Origin: G026625185 sp963727835
GTDB lineage: Bacteria > Desulfobacterota > WTBG01 > JAGOGO01
Direction: 5' to 3'
NCBI GenBank assembly: GCA_963727835.1
Contig: CAVSIB010000035.1
Span: 1 to 33,380 of the forward strand
Length of the DNA: 33,380 bases
Part shown: positions 26,195 through 33,380 of the stretch, one piece after another
Numbering within the stretch: position 1 is the stretch's first letter
How the letters are laid out: every line of letters begins with the position of its first letter
Notes under the pieces: model-generated
The model's database searches: none
Told to the model about the DNA's origin: nothing
Seen by the model: the letters and a program-made list of their open reading frames with translations, nothing else
Position numbers and translations under genes: made by a program

Positions 26195-26224
26195 AAATAA
26201 ACTACCCCGCCGCAAGCAGCGGGG
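26195..26224 (-). terminator. GC-rich hairpin with T-rich tail between tilS and ftsH
   Basis: On the minus strand CCCCGC and GCGGGG (26224-26219 and 26210-26205) form a six-base GC stem around an 8-base loop, followed by TAGTTTATTTTT. It is about 68 bases past the tilS stop and 60 bases before the ftsH start. It fits an intrinsic terminator or an attenuator inside the tilS-ftsH run; the T tract is interrupted. Confidence 0.55.
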
Positions 26225-26291
26225 AATACAACCCGCAGAGATTCAATAATTATTTACCACAAACAACCTTACCGAACAAATAAAAAATCTA

Positions 26292-27684
26292 TTAAATAAT
26301 AACCAGTTTAACCACTTTTTTGGTTGATTGTGTAATTTTAACTTTTTCATCAACTCTAAGCCCGGCTATCCAAGCAATTTGATCTCTGCAAAGCACAAGG
26401 GGAACTTGCTTCCGTTCAATTCGGGGGATTTTAAGGCCCATAAAGAAATCCTTTACTTTTTTAGAACCTTGTGTCCCCAAGGGCTGAAAGCGGTCACCTC
26501 TTTTCCAATTTCTGACGATAAGGGGGAATTTTATTTTTTCAAAATCAATAAGAGCAATATTTTTCTCCGTCAACGGTGAATTGCTCTGGTCCCAGTCTAA
26601 CACAGTGATTGTGATCTTCCGCTCAATTTCTGGGATGGTGATTATCTCGGGCACTTTGTTAACCTCATAATAAAAAGATATCGTTTCCTTTAAAGCGCGA
26701 GCAAACCTTAAACAATCATACTCCTTATAAACCTCGATTCCATGAGGAAGAGAAATTTGCGAATGCGGTAGGGGGCTCTCCATCAGCTTTAATATCCTTT
26801 CCACATGGTCAAAGGTTACTCTCCGAAGGGATCCCTGAATTATTTTAAAAGCGTATCTGATTATGCGGCGCTTTAAAGAAACCTCGTAGTTCTTTTAGTC
26901 TATTAATATCAACCAATACATTATTTTTATCGTTTTTGATACTTATTTCATTGAACTTATCTATTGCCAATTTTTCCAATAAAATATCATCATCTCTAAA
27001 AATCTCGGTAGATTTGATTATTTTTTTAGTAAGATGGGGATCAAACTCATCCAGAAGTTTAGGAATTAAAATCTCTCGAACACGATTTCTAAGAAAGTTG
27101 CCTGATTTATTTGTTGGGTCTTCTTTCCAGGGGATACCCTCTTGTTTAAGAAAACCTATAATTTCCCCCCGCTCAATTTCAATGAGCGGCCGAATGATCA
27201 AATTATCCCGTACTGGAGGTGTGCCACCCAGACCTTTAGTACCCGTTCCTCGGAAAAGCCAAAGGAAAAAAGTCTCTACCTGATCAGTGGCAGTATGGCC
27301 GAGAGCGATTTTTTGAGCATTTAACTCTAAAGCTTTCCTCTGAAAAAAGTCATACCGTTTTTTTCGGGCCATTTCCTCTAAATTGCTTTTGGTTTTTAAA
27401 AGTGAACCATCGTCATCCTCAACTAATAAAGGAACGCCTATTCGTTCTGCCTGGCATTTAACAAACTCAGCCTCTTGATCCGATTCTTTCCCTCTGAGCT
27501 TATGATTATAATGAGAGGCCCAAAGAGAAAGCTGATAGTCGTCTTGCAGTTCATGTAAGGCAAACAACAGAGCCATTGAATCAGGCCCACCGGAAACACC
27601 CACGATTACCGTGTCTCCGATAGCAATCATTCCGTAACGCTCAATGGTTTGTTGGATCCGCTTTAAAAATTTCATTTTCACCAT
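26292..27684 (-). CDS. tilS: tRNA(Ile)-lysidine synthetase, broken by one frameshift
   Basis: Converts C34 of the CAU anticodon of tRNA-Ile2 to lysidine so that it reads AUA. The N-terminal PP-loop ATPase has VGVSGGPDSMALL, with ASHYNHKLRGKESDQEAEF, LGHTATDQVETFFL and FRGTGTKGLGG. The middle and C-terminal parts include ENIALIDFE and FPLIVRNWKRGDRFQPLG and DFFMGLKIPR. One frame change near 26880 joins the pieces through SLKRRIIRYAFKIIQGSLRR. Length is about 464 residues. The start at 27684 is chosen among three close candidates; no ribosome-binding site is decisive. It lies downstream of a tRNA(CAU) gene and upstream of ftsH. Confidence 0.93.
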
Positions 27685-27692
27685 ACACAAAT

Positions 27693-27721
27693 AAACCCTT
27701 TCCAATAGGTAGAAAGGGTTT
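27693..27721 (-). terminator. Hairpin between the tRNA(CAU) gene and tilS
   Basis: AAACCCTTT (27693-27701) and AAAGGGTTT (27713-27721) form a perfect nine-base stem with an 11-base loop. On the minus strand it lies 28 bases past the tRNA 3' end and ends in TTTATTT, then tilS starts. It may end the tRNA transcript, or partly attenuate read-through into tilS. Confidence 0.45.
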
Positions 27722-27748
27722 TATCAAATAACATTTTGGTTATTAAAG

Positions 27749-27822
27749 TGGCGGTGCAGGGATTTGAACCCCGGACACTGCGGATATGAGCCGCATGCTC
27801 TAACCAACTGAGCTACACCGCC
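27749..27822 (-). tRNA. tRNA with CAU anticodon, probably elongator tRNA-Met
   Basis: A complete cloverleaf on the minus strand: acceptor GGCGGTG/CACCGCC, D arm with AGCTCAGTTGGTTAGAGC, anticodon stem TGCGG/CCGCA around the loop CTCATAT, and T arm GGGGTTCAAATCCC. Discriminator is A and CCA is not encoded. CAU occurs in elongator Met, initiator Met and lysidine-modified Ile2. It has a normal 1-72 pair and lacks the three G-C pairs of initiator stems. G4-G5 differ from the C4-C5 of E. coli Ile2, so Met is preferred. Confidence 0.9.
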
Positions 27823-27856
27823 TTCTTATACTGGTTTTTATTTTGGTTAAATTTTT

Positions 27857-27884
27857 ATTATAGCTTGTTTTTTCCATTATTCAA
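27857..27884 (-). promoter_or_regulatory. Promoter of the tRNA(CAU) gene
   Basis: On the minus strand TTGAAT (27884-27879) and TATAAT (27862-27857) are 16 bases apart. The -10 box is a perfect match and lies 35 bases upstream of the mature 5' end. Confidence 0.7.
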
Positions 27885-27950
27885 TTTTTTTCTTAAAAAA
27901 CCATCTTCCCTGCTGCTGATCACAAAAAAACTTCTTCCCTTCCTTAATCA

Positions 27951-27977
27951 AGGAATTAGTTCTGTCACCTAATTCCT
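27951..27977. repeat. Nine-base perfect hairpin downstream of tRNA-Gln
   Basis: AGGAATTAG (27951-27959) and CTAATTCCT (27969-27977) form a perfect stem with a 9-base loop. On the minus strand a T tract follows only after about 18 bases, so a terminator role for tRNA-Gln is uncertain. Confidence 0.45.
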
Positions 27978-28081
27978 CGTTACGCTTTCAAAAAAAATTT
28001 AAATTTTCTTCTTGTTTAAGCCTTATGCGGTTGAACAAGCGGGGAACGTTGCGGAAAAGTAATTTTACCACCATTAAAAAA

Positions 28082-28152
28082 CTGGGGAACCAGGATTCGA
28101 ACCTGGGTAATCAGATCCAGAGTCTGATGTCCTGCCGCTAGACGATTCCCCA
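28082..28152 (-). tRNA. tRNA-Gln (anticodon CUG)
   Basis: Minus-strand cloverleaf: acceptor TGGGGAA/TTCCCCA with the U1-A72 pair typical of tRNA-Gln, D arm with GTCTAGCGGCAGGAC, anticodon stem TCAGA/TCTGA around CTCTGGA, and T arm CCAGGTTCGAATCCTGG. The anticodon reads CAG codons. Discriminator G; CCA not encoded. CUG is usually an extra isoacceptor beside UUG, which must lie elsewhere. Confidence 0.95.
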
Positions 28153-28166
28153 GAAATGTTTATCAT

Positions 28167-28195
28167 TATATAAGCAACCCTCATCAGAGAGTCAA
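28167..28195 (-). promoter_or_regulatory. Promoter of tRNA-Gln
   Basis: On the minus strand TTGACT (28195-28190) and TATATA (28172-28167) are separated by 17 bases, with an alternative TATAAT two bases further on. The -10 box lies about 15 bases ahead of the mature 5' end. Confidence 0.65.
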
Positions 28196-28304
28196 CTTGG
28201 ATATTTTCTTGACGAAAAGAATATCTAATTGTAAATTAACTACTAACTTTTCCCCATATTTTGTCAAGGAAAAATGAAATTCTCTACGTGAATCAGGAGT
28301 AGTT

Positions 28305-29347
28305 ATGTCAAAAACGGGTATTGTAAGGGATGATTTTTACAAAAAACATATAAATGGATATTTGCATCCTGAATGTCCGGAACGACTTGAAGTAATCTAT
28401 AAAATGTTAGATCAGCCGGAAATGAATGGCCTTTTTAAAAAAATTTTCCCTCGGGAGGCTACCGAAGAGGAGATTACTGCGATCCACACTCCCTCTTACT
28501 ACCGAACCGTGTCAGATACTGCTCTCCGTCGCGGCCTAACCCCTTTGGACGCTGATACTTCTGCTGGTCCTGATTCTTTCCGAGCTGCAAAATTGGCTGC
28601 GGGTGGTTTTTTGTCTTTGTTAGAGATAATCCAAGATGGTTTGCTTGGAAATGGTTTTGCGCTGGTTCGTCCTCCAGGTCATCATGCTGAAGCGAACCGG
28701 GCCATGGGGTTTTGTATTTTTAACAATGTTGCTATTGGTGCATTATATTTAATAACAAATTCAATTTAAAAAAGATCCTGATCGTGGATTGGGATTTGCA
28801 CCATGGCAATGGAACTCAACATTCCTTTTATAACAATTCCCAAATTCTTTATTTCTCAACTCATCAGTATCCGTTTTATCCTGGAACGGGAAACTTTGGT
28901 GACGTGGGTGAGGGAAACGGCAAAGGTTTTACCATTAATGTGCCTCTCCAACCCGGAGCAGGAGACGAAGAATATGGTATGATTTTTAAAAAAATTCTGA
29001 TACCTATTGCCCGTGAATTTTCTCCCGATTTTATTCTGGTATCCGCGGGGTTTGACATTCATTTTGATGACCCCTTGGGAGGAATGAGAGTAACCCCAGA
29101 GGGCTTTGCCTCTTTGACTCGAATGTTAATGGATTGTGCTCAACAAATCTGCAATGGTAAACTGGCCATGGTTTTAGAAGGAGGATATGGCCTAAAGGGG
29201 CTTCGTGATTCCGTCCGAGCAGTGCTTTTAGAACTTTCCGGCAAAACTCAATCAAAGATAGTTTCTTTAAAAAGCTCTGGAGAAATCGATTCGGTTATCA
29301 ACCGGGTAAAAAATGCTCAGCAGGAATTTTGGCGATGTTTTTCATAA
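28305..29347 (+). CDS. Histone-deacetylase-family hydrolase, broken by one frameshift
   Basis: A zinc-dependent amidohydrolase of the arginase/deacetylase fold, related to AcuC, HdaH and acetylpolyamine amidohydrolases. The N-terminal half has HPECPERLEVIY, VRPPGHHAEANRAMGFCIFN with the paired His; the second half has the zinc-binding DWDLHHGNGTQ, YPFYPGTGNFGDVGEG, LVSAGFDIHFDDPLGG and LEGGYGLKGL. The frame breaks near 28755, where one base seems missing in AATAACAAA; restoring it gives NKFNLKKILIVDWD. About 347 residues joined. AGGAG precedes the ATG. Substrate unknown: protein lysine, polyamine or another acetylated amine. It is the first gene of the plus-strand run, 58 bases before the aminotransferase. 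Confidence 0.92.
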
Positions 29348-29405
29348 TGGTTTTTCTTTTTACTCATAAACATAAATTTAGCAACTTAATTATAAGGACT
29401 TTTTA

Positions 29406-30578
29406 ATGGAAGAGTTCTCCCGAATCAAACGCTTGCCTCCTTATGTTTTGGGAGTCGTCAATGAATTAAAACATCAAGCTCGCAAACGTGGTGATGATAT
29501 CATTGATTTGGGGATGGGTAATCCTGATCTGCCCACCCCACCTCACATTGTCGAAAAAATGAACAAAGCAGCTACTAATCCGCATAACCATCGTTATTCA
29601 GTATCGCGGGGTATCTATAAGCTTAGGCTTGCTATCTGTGATTGGTATAAACGAAGATTTAATGTTGATTTGGACCCTGATAAAGAAGCCGTGGCAACCA
29701 TAGGGAGTAAGGAGGGCCTATCCCACCTTATATTGACCATGGTAACCCCAGGAACCACAGTGCTGGTTCCCAACCCCACCTACCCTATTCATGTTTATTC
29801 TGTTATTATTGCGGGGGGCGATTTAATTAACCTTCCCATGAGAAGTCCGGAGGGATTTTTCGAAGAACTGGTTGAGGCCACAAAAAGGTCTTGGCCTAAG
29901 CCTAAAATTCTTATCTTTTCTTTTCCCCACAATCCTACGACGATGGTGGTTGATAGTGAGTTTTTTAAAAAGGTAGTGGATTTTGCACAAGAAAACAACC
30001 TGATCGTTATCCATGATTTCGCGTATGCAGACTTAGTTTTTGACGGCTACGAAGCTCCCAGCTTTTTAGAAGTAAAAGGCGCCCGTGAGGTTGGAGTTGA
30101 ACTTTTCACCCTTTCAAAAAGTTACAATATGCCGGGATGGAGAGTAGGATTTGCGGTTGGCAATGAAAAGATCATTAGCGCTTTGTCAAGATTAAAAAGC
30201 TATTTTGATTATGGAATCTTTCAACCGATTCAAATTGCTTCTATTATTGCTCTCAATGGCAGTCCAAAACATGTAAAGGAGATTGTATCTACTTATCAAA
30301 AAAGAAGAGATCAGCTCGTCAATGGTTTAAACCGGGCAGGTTGGGAATTGGAAAAACCGAAGGCGACCATGTTTGTTTGGGCACAAATTCCTGAACGGTT
30401 TCGTAGGATGGGTTCTTTAGAGTTTTCCAAGCTTCTTTTAAATAAAGCTAAGGTAGCAGTAGCTCCGGGAATTGGATTTGGAGAACATGGAGATGATTAT
30501 GTAAGGTTTGCCTTGGTCGAAAATGAACACCGAATAAATCAAGCGGTTCGTGGCATCCGGAGTTTGCTGAGAAGTTAA
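29406..30578 (+). CDS. Class I/II PLP-dependent aminotransferase (AlaC/LL-DAP aminotransferase-like)
   Basis: A 390-residue fold-type I aminotransferase. PLP-binding features are IDLGMGNPDLPTPPHIVEKM at the N-terminus, NPTYPIHVY, SFPHNPTTMVVD (the Asn that contacts PLP), HDFAYADLVFDG and the Schiff-base K238 in TLSKSYNMPGWRVGF. Sequences of this pattern next to hom are annotated as alanine or aspartate aminotransferase (AlaC) in Deltaproteobacteria. AAGGA precedes the ATG. Since it lies upstream of hom, a role in aspartate, alanine or methionine-related transamination is likely, but substrate choice is uncertain. Confidence 0.92.
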   Translation: MEEFSRIKRLPPYVLGVVNELKHQARKRGDDIIDLGMGNPDLPTPPHIVEKMNKAATNPHNHRYSVSRGIYKLRLAICDWYKRRFNVDLDPDKEAVATIGSKEGLSHLILTMVTPGTTVLVPNPTYPIHVYSVIIAGGDLINLPMRSPEGFFEELVEATKRSWPKPKILIFSFPHNPTTMVVDSEFFKKVVDFAQENNLIVIHDFAYADLVFDGYEAPSFLEVKGAREVGVELFTLSKSYNMPGWRVGFAVGNEKIISALSRLKSYFDYGIFQPIQIASIIALNGSPKHVKEIVSTYQKRRDQLVNGLNRAGWELEKPKATMFVWAQIPERFRRMGSLEFSKLLLNKAKVAVAPGIGFGEHGDDYVRFALVENEHRINQAVRGIRSLLRS

Positions 30579-30685
30579 TCTAAAACCATTGCCTAGTACT
30601 ATGAGTACCACTAGTATAATAATCGGTTGTACGTTACGCAAACCAAGTTTCATTTTATTTTCATAATGTGGTTAATATAAGCCCT

Positions 30686-31993
30686 ATGAAAAAGATAAAG
30701 ATTGGTATTATTGGTTTGGGTACAGTTGGTACCGGAGTGGTTAAAATCCTGCAGCAACACAAGGACCTCATTCAAAATCGTCTTGGCGCGATCATTGAGA
30801 TCGCTAAAATTGCGGATTTGGATTTAACCTCTGACCGAGGAATTTCTCTCAATCATCTCCCTCTTACCCAAGATGCGCTTGCTGTAATTAATGATCCCCA
30901 AATTTCCATCGTGGTGGAACTTATGGGAGGAGAAGAGCCAGCTGCCTCATTTTTGTTAAAAGCAATTGAAAAAGGGAAACATGTGGTAACTGCCAATAAA
31001 GCTCTCCTCTCCACTCGGGGTGAAGAAATTTTTAAAGCCGTGTTTGAACATCAGGTAGATATTGGTTTTGAAGGAAGTGTCTGCGGAGGGATTCCTCTCA
31101 TCCGCACTATAAGAGAAGGGTTGGCAGCCAATAAAATTACTACCATCTTTGGTATTTTAAATGGAACAGCAAATTATATTCTTTCCCGAATGACTGAGGA
31201 AGGGAAAGGGTTTCAGGAGGTATTGGAAGAGGCAAAGAACCTGGGATACGCTGAAACCGACTCATCCTTAGATGTACAAGGTACCGACACCACCCATAAA
31301 CTTTCGATTCTTCTTTCTCTGGTTTATGGCAAAAAAATAAGCCCGGAGGATATCTATACGGAAGGGATAACTCGGATTCATCCGCTTGATATTGAGTTTG
31401 CCATGCAATTGGGTTATCGAATCAAGCTCCTCGCCATTTTTAAGGATGATAATGGGGAGATTGAAGCTCGAGTCCACCCAACGCTTATTCCTGCGGAAAG
31501 TCTTTTATCCCATGTCAAAGGGGTTAATAATGCTGTTTTTATTTATGGGGATGCCGTGGGCTCAACATTGTTTTATGGACAAGGCGCCGGAATGATGCCC
31601 ACGGGCAGTGCAGTCGTAAGCGATCTTATTGAAATCAGTCGGAATATTTTAAAAGGTAATTGTGGCTCGATAGTTCCTTTTTTTACTGAGAATAAAAATA
31701 CCATCACGGTGAAAGCAAAAAATCAATTTCTCAGCAGATATTATCTCCGTTTTTCTGGTCAAGACCGTCCGGGGGTGCTTTCACAGATTTCAGGAATACT
31801 CGGTAAATTTAATATCAGTATCGCGTCGGTGATTCAAAGAGGCCAGCAAGGAGACGGGGCGGTTCCGATTTTTATGTTGATCCATAAAACCCGTGAAGAA
31901 TTCGTTGCCAAAGCGCTTCAGGAAATTGACGCGCTACCCGTTGCCCTTGATAAAACCACGCTCATTCGGATTGAAGACCATCTGATTGATTAA
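30686..31993 (+). CDS. hom: Homoserine dehydrogenase
   Basis: Reduces aspartate semialdehyde to homoserine, the branch to threonine and methionine. The 435-residue length and order fit the class with a C-terminal ACT domain: Rossmann loop IGIIGLGTVGTGVV, then VELMGGEEPA, VVTANKALLS, VCGGIPLIRTIREGL, GILNGTANYILSRM and the catalytic part GTDTTHKLSILLSLVYG. The ACT domain (RYYLRFSGQDRPGVLSQISG) begins near residue 355 and probably gives threonine feedback. The ATG at 30686 is preferred over an upstream GTG at 30668, because the Rossmann motif then starts five residues in; no good ribosome-binding site marks either. apgM follows 34 bases later. Confidence 0.96.
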   Translation: MKKIKIGIIGLGTVGTGVVKILQQHKDLIQNRLGAIIEIAKIADLDLTSDRGISLNHLPLTQDALAVINDPQISIVVELMGGEEPAASFLLKAIEKGKHVVTANKALLSTRGEEIFKAVFEHQVDIGFEGSVCGGIPLIRTIREGLAANKITTIFGILNGTANYILSRMTEEGKGFQEVLEEAKNLGYAETDSSLDVQGTDTTHKLSILLSLVYGKKISPEDIYTEGITRIHPLDIEFAMQLGYRIKLLAIFKDDNGEIEARVHPTLIPAESLLSHVKGVNNAVFIYGDAVGSTLFYGQGAGMMPTGSAVVSDLIEISRNILKGNCGSIVPFFTENKNTITVKAKNQFLSRYYLRFSGQDRPGVLSQISGILGKFNISIASVIQRGQQGDGAVPIFMLIHKTREEFVAKALQEIDALPVALDKTTLIRIEDHLID

Positions 31994-32027
31994 TCGCTGT
32001 GAATAAAAAGATTAAGGACTTGTTTTT

Positions 32028-33242
32028 ATGAAGTACATTGTGCTCCTCGGTGATGGGATGGCTGACTATCCTTTACCCGAGTTAGGGGGAAAAACTCCGC
32101 TCATGGCAGCCAGAATTCCCTCTATGGATTTTCTGGCCCAAAAGGGAACCTTGGGGAGAGTTCAAACTGTTCCCAAAGGCCTAACTCCAGGAAGTGACGT
32201 TGCGAATCTTTCGGTCATGGGATATGACCCTACTATCTTTTATCCTGGGCGCGCGCCTTTGGAAGCCGCAAGTATGAAAATTACTTTAGGCGCTGATGAT
32301 GTCGCGTTCCGTTGCAATTTAGTAACTCTCACGGATAAAAATGGACAATGCTTTATGGAGGATTACAGCGCGGGGCATATCACCAATGAGGATGCTCATG
32401 CGATAATTAAAATATTAAATGAAGCATTAAGCGATGAGCAGTTTTCATTTTACCCTGGGGTTAGTTACCGGCATCTTATGATTTGGAAAAGTGGGAACTC
32501 CGAGCTTAAGACCACCCCTCCGCATGATATTACCGGAAGAGAAATTGAACCTTATCTTCCTCAAGGAAATGGATCCGAACGATTAAAAGAATTAATGGTA
32601 AAATCCAAAAAGATTCTCTTGAAGGCTTCGATTAATGAACGCCGGAAACAAAGAGGTGAAAAAGAAGTTTCCTCAATCTGGCTCTGGGGTCAAGGAAAGT
32701 CGTTAACCATCCCTTCATTTAAGAAAAAATACGATTGTTCCGGCGCTGTGATTTCCGCGGTTGACCTCATTAACGGAATCGGGGTTTCGGCTGGACTCGA
32801 GCCGATTAATGTTCCTGGAGCAACTGGATTTTTGGATACTAATTATTACGGTAAGGCAGAATACGCTATCAATGCCTTGAATGAAAAAGATTTCGTGTTT
32901 GTGCATGTAGAGGCGCCTGATGAGGCTAGTCATAATGGGAATATTAAGGATAAAATAAAAGCTATTGAGGATTTTGATGAAAAAGTGGTAGGAACGGTAT
33001 TAACTAAAATTAAAAAATTCCCCTTGTATCGCATGTTAGTCCTCCCGGACCACGCCACCCCAATTCAACTGAAGACCCATGCTGCTGATCCTGTGCCTTT
33101 TGTGATTTATCCGTCCCCAGAAGAAGTGGGGCAACAAGAACATTCCCAGTCCTTTGATGAACAATCAGCAACTAACACAGGCCTTTTTTTCCCCCAAGGT
33201 CATAAATTAATGGATTATTTTATTTTAGGAATCCGTGAATAA
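32028..33242 (+). CDS. apgM: ApgM-type phosphoglycerate mutase/proposed homoserine kinase
   Basis: A 404-residue alkaline-phosphatase-fold metalloenzyme of the archaeal-type cofactor-independent phosphoglycerate mutase group. Visible motifs are VLLGDGMADYPLPEL, the active Ser S56 in GLTPGSDVANLSVMGYDP, YPGRAPLEAASM, DITGREIEPYLP, HVEAPDEASHNG and VLPDHATP. Members of this branch encoded beside hom or thrC form TIGR02535 and are proposed to act as homoserine kinase in bacteria that lack ThrB. Its position directly after hom supports that role here, but a glycolytic mutase role cannot be excluded. AAGGA lies upstream of the ATG. Confidence 0.9.
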   Translation: MKYIVLLGDGMADYPLPELGGKTPLMAARIPSMDFLAQKGTLGRVQTVPKGLTPGSDVANLSVMGYDPTIFYPGRAPLEAASMKITLGADDVAFRCNLVTLTDKNGQCFMEDYSAGHITNEDAHAIIKILNEALSDEQFSFYPGVSYRHLMIWKSGNSELKTTPPHDITGREIEPYLPQGNGSERLKELMVKSKKILLKASINERRKQRGEKEVSSIWLWGQGKSLTIPSFKKKYDCSGAVISAVDLINGIGVSAGLEPINVPGATGFLDTNYYGKAEYAINALNEKDFVFVHVEAPDEASHNGNIKDKIKAIEDFDEKVVGTVLTKIKKFPLYRMLVLPDHATPIQLKTHAADPVPFVIYPSPEEVGQQEHSQSFDEQSATNTGLFFPQGHKLMDYFILGIRE

Positions 33243-33263
33243 AAAAACAATTAAAGTAAGTTA

Positions 33264-33292
33264 TTGACAAACCGCAAAAAAGGAAATATGTA
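33264..33292 (+). promoter_or_regulatory. Promoter of the initiator tRNA gene
   Basis: A perfect TTGACA (33264-33269) is followed 17 bases later by TATGTA (33287-33292), with TATATA four bases further on. The mature tRNA starts at 33307. The -35 box is convincing, the exact -10 less so. Confidence 0.6.
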
Positions 33293-33306
33293 TATAGATT
33301 ACTTGA

Positions 33307-33380
33307 TGCGGGGTGGAGCAGTCTGGAAGCTCGTTGGGCTCATAACCCAAAGGTCCTTGGTTCAAATCCAAGCCCCGCTA
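33307..33380 (+). tRNA. Initiator tRNA-Met (CAU)
   Basis: Cloverleaf at the window edge: acceptor body GCGGGG/CCCCGC, D arm GAGCAGTCTGGAAGCTC, anticodon stem TTGGG/CCCAA around CTCATAA, and T arm CTTGGTTCAAATCCAAG. The three G-C pairs at the base of the anticodon stem and the unpaired 1-72 position (T and T here, usually C and A) are initiator features. It ends at the discriminator A; CCA, if encoded, lies outside. Confidence 0.92.

Noticed and set aside
30589..30620. A TATAAT with an upstream hairpin before hom that could be a separate promoter
   Set aside because: The nearest -35-like box is 20 bases away and poor; read-through from the aminotransferase gene is simpler.
1..33380. CRISPR arrays, insertion sequences, prophage, toxin-antitoxin or defence genes
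   Set aside because: No spaced direct-repeat array, transposase, integrase outside XerD, or toxin/nuclease signature was seen on either strand.

Overview
This is a chromosomal, housekeeping-rich window from an anaerobe-like bacterium. The gene order tilS-ftsH-folP-glmM-pdxJ-nnr-tsaE-lysC-cimA and the set aminotransferase-hom-apgM resemble Deltaproteobacteria/Desulfobacterota (Geobacter- or Syntrophus-like) chromosomes. A DHH-CBS-nucleotidyltransferase fusion and a TIGR02535-type phosphoglycerate-mutase-like 'proposed homoserine kinase' point the same way. This assignment is inference from synteny and family knowledge; no search was run. Base composition is moderately AT-rich, and none of the three tRNAs encodes its CCA within the sequence seen.

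Layout. (1) 1-7322, minus strand: panE-xerD-DHH/CBS/tRNA nucleotidyltransferase behind a good sigma70-like promoter, then a gap, then M50 protease-trpS-scpA and probably the first codons of scpB. (2) 7447-10666: an aldo/keto reductase (minus), divergent from a frameshifted B12-binding radical SAM gene (plus), a small EF-Tu-domain-2-like protein with a near-perfect Shine-Dalgarno, a structured intergenic element and a prepilin-like gene. (3) 10680-11190: decayed coding remnants (rhodanese and a Cys-rich small protein) with several in-frame stops. (4) 11238-27684, minus strand: a long co-directional series, tilS-ftsH-folP-glmM-pdxJ-nnr-tsaE-lysC-cimA-comEA remnant-TPR protein-HAD phosphatase-two CNNM/CorC proteins-adenosine-specific kinase. 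(5) 27749-28152: tRNA(CAU) and tRNA-Gln(CUG), minus strand, each with a recognisable promoter. (6) 28305-33380, plus strand: a histone-deacetylase-like hydrolase, aminotransferase, hom, apgM/proposed homoserine kinase and initiator tRNA-Met at the right edge.

The metabolic theme is the aspartate family and branched chain: aspartokinase, homoserine dehydrogenase, a probable homoserine kinase, citramalate synthase (threonine-independent isoleucine synthesis) and an AlaC-like aminotransferase. Cofactor genes (pdxJ, folP, panE, nnr), cell-wall supply (glmM), tRNA maturation (tilS, tsaE, nucleotidyltransferase) and chromosome maintenance (xerD, scpA) surround it.

The most striking property is sequence quality or decay. 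Ten genes are broken by single-base frameshifts, including ones that should be essential (scpA, glmM, ftsH, tilS). Each reads through cleanly when one base is added or removed, usually near a homopolymer, which favours sequencing error. The comEA-like gene and the 10680-11190 remnants instead carry in-frame nonsense codons, which look like real decay. I found no CRISPR array, insertion sequence, prophage or obvious defence system, and no clear new multi-gene system. The best candidates for something undescribed are the structured element at 10243-10313, the long palindrome at 11750-11796 and the small EF-Tu-like protein.
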